DNA from: Verrucomicrobiota bacterium JB022
Lineage (GTDB): Bacteria > Verrucomicrobiota > Verrucomicrobiia > Opitutales > Oceanipulchritudinaceae
Reading direction: 5' to 3'
Length of the DNA stretch: 64,000 nt
NCBI GenBank assembly: GCA_030673845.1
Contig: JAUTCQ010000017.1
Coordinates: 372,001-436,000 of the forward strand
The stretch's first letter is position 1. Each line of letters begins with the position of its first letter. Positions 1 to 7,410 of this stretch are shown here, one piece after another. The notes beneath the pieces are model-generated. The model made no database searches, was not told the origin of the DNA, and was given only the letters and a program-made list of their open reading frames with translations. Made by a program: the position numbers and the translations under genes.

Positions 1-224
1 CCTATGATGAGCTCATCAGCACCGGTAATGCTGCAGGTACTGCTGAGTGGGATCTTCCTTACCTCAAGACTATCCAACCTGCTTCCCGCGAAGACTATAC
101 TGGTCTGACCGTTTTCGAAGAAGGCGGTTGGCTTAAGGTTTCGTTGGACGGTTCGACGACAGAGTCTCTTTCCGGCACAACGACACCTTCGACCGACAGT
201 TCCGTCATCATCTGGGAATACTAG
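1..224 (+). CDS. C-terminal fragment of a pilin-like secreted protein (5' end outside window)
   Basis: The frame is open from base 3 to a TAG at 222-224 and encodes 73 residues. The end reads SSVIIWEY, and an internal EDYTGLTVFEEGG block closely matches the last 50 residues of the protein at 57442-58941 (EDYSGLIIYAEGG ... SVIWEY). That paralogue carries a type IV pilin-like helix just before this region. Opitutae pseudopilins often end with a similar Tyr-rich strand, so this is probably the tail of a pseudopilin-like protein. The function of the missing part cannot be judged. A strong terminator follows the stop. Confidence 0.6.
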   Translation, partial: YDELISTGNAAGTAEWDLPYLKTIQPASREDYTGLTVFEEGGWLKVSLDGSTTESLSGTTTPSTDSSVIIWEY

Positions 225-261
225 TCCCAGCCCTGAAGCAGTTTTTATAGATGCTTTTGGA

Positions 262-289
262 GCCCGCCGTTTTGGCGGGCTTCTTCTTT
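262..289 (+). terminator. Rho-independent terminator
   Basis: A 7-bp GC-only stem (GCCCGCC / GGCGGGC) with a short T-rich loop is followed by TTCTTCTTT. It lies 38 bp after the stop of the pilin-like gene and just before the next gene. Confidence 0.85.
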
Positions 290-335
290 GTACGGCCCTT
301 GCCAAGCAGACGGCAGGTTGCCAACGTCTAGGCCC

Positions 336-1040
336 ATGTCATCTTCATCGGATCAGCCCCGTTCGCTGCTGCAGTCGCTGTTGCCGCTCATTATTGTGGG
401 CGGGATTGGCGCGCTGGTGGTCGGCGCGCTCTGGATTGGCCTCGGCACGGATCGTTTGATCGCCTGGGTGGGCACGGCCAGCCGAGGGGTGCAAGACTGG
501 CTGCAGGTGATCCCGCCGTGGGCGTATTGGCTGTGCTTTGCACTCCTCCCCGCGCTGGGGGTGCCGCTGACCTTCTTTTACCTCACCGCGATCCCGGTGA
601 TGGGGGCATACGGGCCTGCTTGGGCGATTGTGGCGGCCGGAGGGGCCGTGTTTGCCAATATGTGGCTGAGCTACGTGCTGACAGATAGCGCCTTGCGCCC
701 GCATCTGCAACGCCTGCTGGAGAGCCGGGGCTGGAGCATCCCGCGCCTGCCGCCGAGCGAGATGGTGCAGACGATCCTGACGATCCGTCTTTCGCCCATG
801 CCCTACGCGATGCAAAACTACCTGCTCGGGCTGAGCGAGTGTGGTTTGCGCCGCTATCTTACGTATTCCTTTCCGCCGCAAATGCTTATCGGCACGCTGG
901 TCATGCTGATGGGCGACAGCATATTGAAGGGCAACTTCGGGCTGCTGATTCTCGGGATTTTCCTGTTTCTGCTCTTGAGCATCGCCCTGCGTTACCTGCG
1001 CCGTTACCTCAAGGCCAAGGCAGAGCCTCGCAATGCGTGA
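336..1040 (+). CDS. VTT/DedA-type (TVP38/TMEM64 family) inner-membrane protein
   Basis: The 234-residue product has an N-terminal membrane segment (about residues 15-37), several central segments, and a C-terminal helix followed by an Arg/Lys-rich tail. The stretch RLSPMPYAMQNYLLGLS fits the SNARE-associated/VTT signature (Arg, Pro-x2-Pro, Asn-Tyr, Gly). Family members are thought to act in lipid scrambling or membrane homeostasis, but the bacterial substrate is often unknown. The ATG at 336 is preferred over an upstream ATG at 288 because the extra 16 residues overlap the terminator region and look non-coding. The gene overlaps xseA by 8 bp, suggesting co-translation. A DedA label is equally defensible. 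Confidence 0.75.
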   Translation: MSSSSDQPRSLLQSLLPLIIVGGIGALVVGALWIGLGTDRLIAWVGTASRGVQDWLQVIPPWAYWLCFALLPALGVPLTFFYLTAIPVMGAYGPAWAIVAAGGAVFANMWLSYVLTDSALRPHLQRLLESRGWSIPRLPPSEMVQTILTIRLSPMPYAMQNYLLGLSECGLRRYLTYSFPPQMLIGTLVMLMGDSILKGNFGLLILGIFLFLLLSIALRYLRRYLKAKAEPRNA

Positions 1041-2340
1041 CGCGCTGATCAGCACGGTGCAGCAGGCCCTGAGCGTTTCGGAGCTGACTGAAAAGATCCG
1101 CGAGACCCTGGAGACCGGCTTTGGCGAGATCTGGGTGCGCGGCGAGGTCAGCAACCTGCGCAACCAGAGCAGCGGGCACGTCTATTTTTCGCTGAAAGAT
1201 GCCGGCGCGCAGATCAGTGCGGTGGCCTTTCGCCAAGTCGCTGCGCGGTTGCCCTTCCAGCTCAAGGACGGGCAGCAGGTGGTGGCATTCGGTCGTCTCT
1301 CGGTCTTCCCTCCCCGGGGCGGCTACCAGCTCGTGGTGCAACTCGTCGTCGAGGAAGGCCTGGGGCGTCTGCAGGCCAAGTTCGAGGCGCTCAAGCGCAA
1401 GCTCGCCGATGAAGGCCTGTTCGACCCTGAGCGCAAGCAGCCGATCCCACCGCTGCCGCGCACCGTGGGCTTTGTCACCTCTCCCACCGGTGCAGCCCTG
1501 CGCGACTTTGTCAGCATTCTGCAGCGCCGAGGCTGGGCAGGCACGCTGCGGGTCTTCCCCGCTCGGGTGCAAGGGCAGGGGGCAGCCGAGGAAATCGCCC
1601 GTCAGATCCACCGGGCCGATCAAGGAAGCTTGTGCGACCTGTTGGTGATCGGACGGGGTGGGGGCAGCCTTGAAGACCTCTGGCCCTTTAACGAAGAGAT
1701 CGTGGTGCGCGCGGTGGCGGAGTGCTCGCTGCCGGTCATCTCTGCGGTCGGCCACGAGATCGACTATGCCTTGAGCGACTTCGCGGCTGACCGCCGTGCG
1801 GAGACGCCTTCCGCTGCCGCCGAGCTGATCAGCAGCGCCTTCCTGGAGCAGCGCGAGCGGATGCTGGCGCTCGCTGAGCGCCTCGACCAGACGGTCGACC
1901 TCGGGCTGGAGCGCCGGAGCGTGCGCTTCGAGCGTCTGCGCCACCGCTGGCAGCAACAGGCTCCACGCCACCGGCTGGAGCAGGGCTGGCTGCGCCTCGA
2001 CGATTTGACGAACCGGCTCGGCGGAGCAGGGCAGCGCCACCTTTCGCGACTGGAGCAGACCCTTTACCGCCTGGAGCGACGCTTCCGTGAGCTGCACCCC
2101 GAGGTGGCCGTGCGACTGGGCCGCGAGCGCCTGCGCCAACTGGCCTTGCGCCTGCGCGCGAGCAGCCCCGAGCAGATCCTCCAGCGCGGCTACATCCTTG
2201 CGACCGACCTGAAGGGCCGCCCCATCACCGATTCTGCCAGGATCCGCCCGGAGCAGTCCTTCAACCTCCGATTCCGCGATGGTGAGATCCAGGTGCGTCG
2301 GGAGGTTCGGACCGAGCAGACGGAGTTGGGCCTCGAGTAG
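1033..2340 (+). CDS. xseA: Exodeoxyribonuclease VII large subunit
   Basis: The 435-residue protein is close to the usual XseA length. It has an N-terminal OB-fold (about residues 12-110, with WVRGEVSNLR and HVYFSLKD), then the catalytic domain with VGFVTSPTGAALRDF (145-159), GRGGGSLEDLWPFNEE (207-222), VGHEID (239-244) and the RAETPSAAAE motif (255-264), followed by a long Arg/Leu-rich helical region. ExoVII degrades single-stranded DNA to oligonucleotides in the cytoplasm. The small subunit xseB is not adjacent in this window. The start overlaps the upstream membrane-protein gene, and mutM follows after 20 bp, so a three-gene operon with a DNA-repair theme is plausible. Confidence 0.95.
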   Translation: MRDALISTVQQALSVSELTEKIRETLETGFGEIWVRGEVSNLRNQSSGHVYFSLKDAGAQISAVAFRQVAARLPFQLKDGQQVVAFGRLSVFPPRGGYQLVVQLVVEEGLGRLQAKFEALKRKLADEGLFDPERKQPIPPLPRTVGFVTSPTGAALRDFVSILQRRGWAGTLRVFPARVQGQGAAEEIARQIHRADQGSLCDLLVIGRGGGSLEDLWPFNEEIVVRAVAECSLPVISAVGHEIDYALSDFAADRRAETPSAAAELISSAFLEQRERMLALAERLDQTVDLGLERRSVRFERLRHRWQQQAPRHRLEQGWLRLDDLTNRLGGAGQRHLSRLEQTLYRLERRFRELHPEVAVRLGRERLRQLALRLRASSPEQILQRGYILATDLKGRPITDSARIRPEQSFNLRFRDGEIQVRREVRTEQTELGLE

Positions 2341-2360
2341 AACTGGATTACATTACTGCC

Positions 2361-3194
2361 ATGCCCGAATTGGCTGAAGTCGAGTTTTTCCGCAAAGTCT
2401 GGAACCCCGGGCTCGGGCACCGCATCGAGCGCGTCCACCTGCACCACGGCAAGCGGCTGTTGCGTGGTGTGGATACGAGCGCCCTCGTCGCTGGCTTGAC
2501 CGGGGCCGTGCTGGAGCGCTCGGAGGCAAAGGCCAAGCAAATGCTTTTCACCTTTTCAACGCCCGCCCACCTCGGTATCCACCTGGGTATGACGGGGCGG
2601 ATGCTCGTCGAGGCCGTCGACTTCCAGCCGGGCAAGCACGACCACCTTGTGCTGTACCAAGCAGAGCGCGCGCTGGTGTTTCGCGACCCCCGGCTCTTCG
2701 GTCGGGTGCAATACGACGAAGGCCCTGAGCCCCCCGCTTACTGGCAGACGATCCCCTTTGCGATCACGGACGGGCGCTTTACGGTGGAGGTGGTGGAGGC
2801 CTTTCTGCAGCGCCGCCGCAAGAGCCCGCTCAAGGCCGTGCTGCTGATGCAGGAACGCTTCCCGGGCATCGGCAACTGGATGGCCGATGAGATCCTCTGG
2901 CGCGCTCGCCTCAAGCCACATGCCCCCGCCGGTTCACTGAGTGCCCCGGAGGTCCACACGCTGCATGAAAAGGTGCAGGAGGTGGCGCGCGATGCCCTCG
3001 AGGTGATTGCCGGACGCGACGAAGACGACCTGCCGCATTACATGAACGAGCGCATCCCCGAGAGTTGGCTCTTCAATCACCGCTGGCGCGACGGCGGCAC
3101 TTGCCCGCAGACGGGTAAGCCGCTGGAGCGTGAGCAAATCGGCGGCCGCACCACGTGTTGGAGCCCCGCCTGGCAAACCAAGCCGGCGGACTAA
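2361..3194 (+). CDS. mutM: Formamidopyrimidine-DNA glycosylase family protein with a degenerate zinc finger
   Basis: The 277-residue product starts MPELAEVE, giving the N-terminal Pro nucleophile and Glu3 after Met removal. Residue 5 is Ala where Fpg has Pro. The catalytic Lys is around residue 59 (AKQMLF), IHLGMTGR is conserved, and PGIGNWMADE carries the DNA-binding Asn. The C-terminal finger normally has four Cys. Here only Cys248 and Cys266 remain, with Thr251 and Pro269 at the expected partner positions, while the key Arg (263) is kept. Such 'zincless' fingers are known in eukaryotic NEIL1 and plant Fpg. It probably excises oxidised bases with AP-lyase activity. It ends tail-to-tail with the next gene, with a 4-bp overlap of stop codons. 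Confidence 0.88.
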   Translation: MPELAEVEFFRKVWNPGLGHRIERVHLHHGKRLLRGVDTSALVAGLTGAVLERSEAKAKQMLFTFSTPAHLGIHLGMTGRMLVEAVDFQPGKHDHLVLYQAERALVFRDPRLFGRVQYDEGPEPPAYWQTIPFAITDGRFTVEVVEAFLQRRRKSPLKAVLLMQERFPGIGNWMADEILWRARLKPHAPAGSLSAPEVHTLHEKVQEVARDALEVIAGRDEDDLPHYMNERIPESWLFNHRWRDGGTCPQTGKPLEREQIGGRTTCWSPAWQTKPAD

Positions 3195-4471
3195 CTCGCG
3201 GCGGGCGCTTCTTGTTTCGGCGCGGCGGCTTTCTTCTTCTTGCTCTTGCCGAAGAAGCGGCGCCATGCGAGCGCGAACCCGGTCCACACGAGCACCAGCG
3301 CGGCGACGCAGGCGAGGAAGCCGATGACTTGGCCGATGGGGCCCGCCACGGTGGAGGTATGGATCGCGCGGATCGACTGGCGCAGCTTGAGGCGCAGCGG
3401 CAGGTCTTTGGCCGACTCCAGCTGGAGGACCTCTGCGGTGACCGGGTGCAGGTAAAGTTTGGAAGGGCTGGCCGGGAAGGAGATCTTGCTGTCCTTCACA
3501 TTGACCACGATCGGTTGGGGGCCACTGGGCGCTTCGGCCCGGCGCCCTTCGCCGCTTGGAGCCTGTCGCGGCTGGCCTTCCGGGCGAGGCCCGCCTTCGG
3601 CACGGCCGGAGCCGCTACCATCGCGGGGGCCTTGACCGCCTCCAGGGCCACGACCGCCGCCTTCGCGCAGGGTCAGCTGGATTTCCGACCAGGTCGGCAC
3701 TTCGGTCGAAGCGGCGGCAACGATGGCCGAGGGGGAGGGGCGTTGGTGCAGTTGTTCGGGCGTCAACTCCAGTTGGAAGGCGGGTGCCTCCGGTTGCGGC
3801 CCACCCAGCCAGGTAAAGAAGTCGCGCCCCCAGCTATACGACCAGTTGATGGCCGTGAGGGTAAAGATCAGGAGGGGCAACGCGGCCCAAAAGCCCAGCA
3901 CATTGTGCCAGTTGAAGTCGCGCGCCTTGCCCTTCACGCTGCGGAACCACAGCTGGCCGCGCAGCACCTTGGAGGTCCAGCGCCGGGGCCACCAGAGGTA
4001 GATGCCCGTTACGATCAGCACGACGAAGGCGAGGTTGGAGGCACCCGTGATGGCCTTGCCCACCTCGCGTTGCTCGCCGCCCATCGCCAGCCAGCGGTGC
4101 CACACCATCATGGTGCGCATAAAGCCACTGGCAGCGGTTTCTTCCGGCGCGGTCAGCTCCCCCGTGTAGGGGTTGAGATACTGGTAGTCGCGGCGGCCGA
4201 AATTGACGCGCAGTAGGCGGTCTTCGTCGCGGTAAAAGGTCAGGCTCTGGGCGGGCTGCTCCGTTGCGTTGGCGCGCGCCACCAGTTCGTCCACGCTCAG
4301 CGGCTCTTCCCCAGCGGGCGGGGTGAAGTGGGTCTGCGCGTGTTGCGACCACTCGATCACGTCGTGCTCGAAAACGAGCACCGCACCCGTGAAGGACATG
4401 ATGGCCACGATGACGCCGCAGACGATACCAGCAATCAGGTGAAGCCAGAAGAGCACTTTACGAAAGCTCAT
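3191..4471 (-). CDS. PepSY-associated transmembrane protein (iron-uptake linked)
   Basis: The 426-residue protein has an N-terminal helix (about 8-35, LHLIAGIVCGVIVAIMSF), a periplasmic PepSY-like region, two central helices (VVLIVTGIYLWWPRRW and the FWAALPLLIFTLTAINW segment) and a C-terminal helix ending in a Lys-rich tail. This is the layout of PepSY_TM proteins (PiuB type), often found with siderophore receptors and proposed to help reduce or release iron at the inner membrane. A Gly/Pro/Arg-rich low-complexity linker near residues 275-320 is unusually long. A Fur-like palindrome lies about 80 bp upstream of the ATG, supporting the iron role. No receptor is adjacent; one lies at 37.9-40.1 kb. 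Confidence 0.85.
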   Translation of the reverse strand: MSFRKVLFWLHLIAGIVCGVIVAIMSFTGAVLVFEHDVIEWSQHAQTHFTPPAGEEPLSVDELVARANATEQPAQSLTFYRDEDRLLRVNFGRRDYQYLNPYTGELTAPEETAASGFMRTMMVWHRWLAMGGEQREVGKAITGASNLAFVVLIVTGIYLWWPRRWTSKVLRGQLWFRSVKGKARDFNWHNVLGFWAALPLLIFTLTAINWSYSWGRDFFTWLGGPQPEAPAFQLELTPEQLHQRPSPSAIVAAASTEVPTWSEIQLTLREGGGRGPGGGQGPRDGSGSGRAEGGPRPEGQPRQAPSGEGRRAEAPSGPQPIVVNVKDSKISFPASPSKLYLHPVTAEVLQLESAKDLPLRLKLRQSIRAIHTSTVAGPIGQVIGFLACVAALVLVWTGFALAWRRFFGKSKKKKAAAPKQEAPAAS

Positions 4472-4548
4472 GATCAGAAGGAGAAAGCGAAGGTGAGCGC
4501 GAAGCGTCTGTTGCTATGGCATGAGGCGACCCCATGGCAAGTGCATTG

Positions 4549-4563
4549 TGAGAACAAATCTCA
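4549..4563 (-). promoter_or_regulatory. Fur-like operator candidate upstream of the PepSY gene
   Basis: On the minus strand the site reads TGAGATTTGTTCTCA, an imperfect 7-1-7 palindrome matching TGATAATNATTATCA at most anchor bases. It lies 78-92 bp upstream of the PepSY ATG. A similar site precedes the siderophore receptor (40183-40197), and both share the 10-mer AATCTCATTC on the plus strand. Confidence 0.5.
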
Positions 4564-4639
4564 TTCGCGAATGTCGAGCCTGCAACTCTCTTGTGGCTCG
4601 CGATTTGCCAAAGGCTACCCTCCCGCCTAGGCTACAGCG

Positions 4640-5311
4640 ATGCAAAGGGTCGTTGAGCCTGAGATATTAGATGGTCTGGCCTGGGACGATCCGGCTGCTT
4701 TAGGCAACCGCCGCGATCTACGCACTATCAACGCACTGATGGGCAACTTCTCGTGGTTTGGGCAAGAGCTGCGGATGCACCTGCGGCCCGATGAGCACAT
4801 TATCGAGCTGGCGGCGGGAGACGGCGCGCTCGGGCGCTATCTGGAGCGGCACATCATCGCGCCCTTCGGCTACCGTGGCGGCTATGCGGGGCTGGACCGC
4901 ATCCCGCGCCCCCAGCGTTGGCCCGAAGACTGGGAGTGGCTGGAGACGGATTTGGCGAACTGGTGCGAAAGTGGCGGTTGCCCGGTGGTAATCGGCAACT
5001 TCATCCTGCATCAGCTCACCGATGAAGAGCTGCGATCGCTGGGTGAAAAACTGCGCTGCGCCCGCGTCCTGCTCTTCAACGAGACGGCGCGCTGCCGCTC
5101 CGCACTTTGTCTGGCCTACCTTGGTTATGTCCTTGGCTTCAACCGGGTTTCCCGCCACGATGCGCCCGTGAGCGTGCGAGCGGGATTTCAAGGCAGGGAA
5201 TTGGCCGACCTTTTGGGGTTGGACGACGAGACGTGGAGCATCCATGCGTGGACGACGCCCATGGGCAGCTATCGGCTGAAGGCGATCCGGAAGGAGGAGC
5301 CGAGCGCTTGA
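4640..5311 (+). CDS. Class I SAM-dependent methyltransferase (type III PKS operon)
   Basis: The 223-residue protein has a Rossmann SAM-binding motif IIELAAGDGALGRYLE at residues 54-69, an acidic segment near residue 103 and a hydrophobic block VVIGNFILHQL typical of motif IV/post-I strands. It is the first gene of a three-gene set. Its TGA overlaps the ATG of the flavoprotein by one base, and a strong AAGGAGGAG ribosome site for that gene lies inside its 3' end, so the two are translationally coupled. In other bacterial type III PKS clusters, methyltransferases O- or C-methylate resorcinol or pyrone products. A polyketide substrate is therefore inferred from context only. Confidence 0.8.
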   Translation: MQRVVEPEILDGLAWDDPAALGNRRDLRTINALMGNFSWFGQELRMHLRPDEHIIELAAGDGALGRYLERHIIAPFGYRGGYAGLDRIPRPQRWPEDWEWLETDLANWCESGGCPVVIGNFILHQLTDEELRSLGEKLRCARVLLFNETARCRSALCLAYLGYVLGFNRVSRHDAPVSVRAGFQGRELADLLGLDDETWSIHAWTTPMGSYRLKAIRKEEPSA

Positions 5312-6339
5312 TGCGGCCTCTCCACGTCATGGGAGGGGGGCTCGCGGGGCTGGCCCTAGGCATCGGCCTGCGTCGGCACGACATCCCAGTGCAGATTCGC
5401 GAGGCCGGCGATTACCCACGCCACCGCGTGTGCGGCGAGTTCCTGGCCGGGATCCGCCCGGAGACGCTGCAATACTTCGGCATCAGCGACTTGTTTCAGG
5501 ATGCCCTGCGCCTGGAGACCACCCGCTGGTACCGTGGCGACAACCTGATTTACGAGCGCCAGTTGCCCGAACCTGCGCTGGCGATTTCGCGCTACGAACT
5601 GGATGCGCGCCTCAGCCGCCGCTTTCACCAACTGGGTGGCGACTTGATGCAGCGTTCGCGCGTCAACTTGAGCGAAAACCAGGAAGGCGTCATCTGGGCT
5701 ACCGGGCGTCGGAGGGCAACCAACCAGGCCCGTAAGCGCTGGCTGGGCCTGAAGATCCACGCCGTAGAGCTGGAACTGACGAGCGATCTCGAGCTACATT
5801 TTGGGCGAGGCGGCTACATCGGGCTCTCTCGCCTACCCAAGCACCGGGTCAACATCTGTGGGCTCTTCGAGCTGCAAAGCTCGTTGCAAGGGCGCGATGC
5901 CGATCTGATCCTCGCCTACCTGCAGCACGTCGGGCTCAAGAAGCTCAGCCACCGCCTGCGCTACGAGTCGCTCGACCCCGCTACCTTCCAGTCCGTCACC
6001 GCGATGGACTACAGTCGCCATCGCCCCCCGCCGGGCTACTTTTGCGTGGGCGACTGCTGGAGCCTGATGCCGCCCTTTACTGGCAACGGTATGACGCGCG
6101 CCCTTGAGCACGCCGCCGTCGCTACACCACTCTTGACCTACTATGCCACCCAGCAAATGAGCTGGAAGGAAGCGCTGAAAGGGCTGACCTCCGACAGCCA
6201 AAAGACCTTTGGCGGACGGCTGCGACGGGCCCAGATCCTGCATCATCTGTTGCTTAGCTCGCTGGGGCAGGGAGGCGTCGCCTTTCTGGCACGCCGCAAC
6301 TGGCTGCCTTTCGACCAGCTTTACCACGCTCTCCATTAG
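5311..6339 (+). CDS. FAD-dependent oxidoreductase (geranylgeranyl-reductase/PHBH-like, type III PKS operon)
   Basis: The 342-residue protein begins with a dinucleotide-binding beta-alpha-beta fold (VMGGGLAGLALGIGL, residues 6-20) and an early RVCGEFLAG segment. A late GDCWSLMPPFTGNGM block (248-261) corresponds to the GD motif that contacts FAD ribityl phosphate in flavoprotein monooxygenases. It is translationally coupled to the methyltransferase (TGATG overlap) and sits 6 bp before the polyketide synthase. In phenolic-lipid clusters such as srs of Streptomyces, a flavoprotein hydroxylates the resorcinol toward a quinone. That job is inferred here. A reductase acting on a prenyl or alkyl chain is an alternative. 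Confidence 0.82.
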   Translation: MRPLHVMGGGLAGLALGIGLRRHDIPVQIREAGDYPRHRVCGEFLAGIRPETLQYFGISDLFQDALRLETTRWYRGDNLIYERQLPEPALAISRYELDARLSRRFHQLGGDLMQRSRVNLSENQEGVIWATGRRRATNQARKRWLGLKIHAVELELTSDLELHFGRGGYIGLSRLPKHRVNICGLFELQSSLQGRDADLILAYLQHVGLKKLSHRLRYESLDPATFQSVTAMDYSRHRPPPGYFCVGDCWSLMPPFTGNGMTRALEHAAVATPLLTYYATQQMSWKEALKGLTSDSQKTFGGRLRRAQILHHLLLSSLGQGGVAFLARRNWLPFDQLYHALH

Positions 6340-6345
6340 GACATC

Positions 6346-7395
6346 ATGTATCTTACCGGCATTGCCACGGCCCTGCCTTCACGTTGCTACCGTCAAGAGG
6401 ACCTCTGGCATGTCTACGAACACTCTGCGTTGCGTGATCGATTACGCCCCCGTTCAACCGAGCTGCTGGGCAAGATCCTGCTTGGCGACAATGGGATCGA
6501 GACGCGTTACCTTGCGGCCGAGCGAGTAGGCGAGATCTTCGACCTCGACGCCCAGGCGCTCAACCGCACCTTCGAGGCTGCCGCCCCACCGCTGGCCGAG
6601 CAGGCGCTGCGCCCGGCATTGGAGAACGCGGGGGTGCCTCCCGGAGAGCTGGACGCCCTTTACGTCTGTACCTGCACAGGCTACCTCTGCCCGGGGCTCA
6701 CGAGCTACCTCAGCGAACGCCTTGGTCTGCGGGCCGACGCCTATCTGCAGGACTTGGTGGGCCTGGGGTGTGGTGCTGCCATCCCGACTTTGCGCTCGGC
6801 TGCCCATCACGTGGCCGCCCACCCAGAGGCCAAGGTGGCAGTCGTAGCGGTCGAGATCTGCAGTGCGGCCTTTTACCTCGACGACGATCCGGGGGTGATC
6901 ATCAGTGCCTGCCTCTTTGGCGACGGTGCCGCCGCCACCATCTGGACCGGCACCCCGCCCGCTGCTGGCCCGTCCTGGCGCTGCGGTGCCTTCGATACCG
7001 TGGTGATTCCCGAAAAACGCGACATCCTGCGCTTCGAGAATCGCGAGGGCAAGCTGCGCAACCTGCTTCACCGCTCCGTGCCTCGCGAAGCAGGCAACGC
7101 CGTGCGCCAGTTGTTCGAAAGGGATCAGGCCCGTGGCCATGCGCGTCCGGATGCCCTGATCCTCCACGCAGGCGGTCGGGATGTGCTGGACGCGATCGAG
7201 CAGACAGTCCCCGGCTACACCAGCCCGTGGTCGCGCGAAGTCTTGCGCCAGTGCGGCAATATGAGCAGCCCCAGCGTGCTCTTTGCCTTGGAACGTTTTC
7301 TAACCGACAAAAAAGCCAAAGACGCACAACGTCTTTGGCTCAGCAGTTTCGGCGCCGGCTTCTCCGCCCACAGCTGCGCGCTGGAGCGGGAGTAG
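6346..7395 (+). CDS. Type III polyketide synthase (chalcone synthase-like)
   Basis: The 349-residue protein shows the full Cys-His-Asn triad: Cys142 in GLGCGAAIP, His274 in LILHAGGRDVLDAIE and Asn305 in CGNMSSPSVLFAL. Length and fold fit bacterial type III PKSs, which condense an acyl starter with malonyl-CoA to alkylresorcinols, pyrones or related phenolics. It closes the methyltransferase-flavoprotein-PKS operon, so a methylated, hydroxylated or quinone phenolic lipid is the likely product (inference). No acyl carrier or transporter is adjacent. Its 3' coding end contains a perfect 11-bp inverted repeat (7314-7340) that looks like the terminator of the convergent gene. Confidence 0.92.
   Translation: MYLTGIATALPSRCYRQEDLWHVYEHSALRDRLRPRSTELLGKILLGDNGIETRYLAAERVGEIFDLDAQALNRTFEAAAPPLAEQALRPALENAGVPPGELDALYVCTCTGYLCPGLTSYLSERLGLRADAYLQDLVGLGCGAAIPTLRSAAHHVAAHPEAKVAVVAVEICSAAFYLDDDPGVIISACLFGDGAAATIWTGTPPAAGPSWRCGAFDTVVIPEKRDILRFENREGKLRNLLHRSVPREAGNAVRQLFERDQARGHARPDALILHAGGRDVLDAIEQTVPGYTSPWSREVLRQCGNMSSPSVLFALERFLTDKKAKDAQRLWLSSFGAGFSAHSCALERE
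7309..7340 (-). terminator. Minus-strand terminator embedded in the PKS coding sequence
   Basis: On the minus strand an 11-bp perfect stem (AGCCAAAGACG / CGTCTTTGGCT) with a 5-nt loop is followed by six T. It lies 71 bp beyond the stop of the convergent gene at 7411-8097 and inside the last 30 codons of the type III PKS. Confidence 0.8.
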
Positions 7396-7410
7396 AGGAG
7401 GTGGCGCGGG

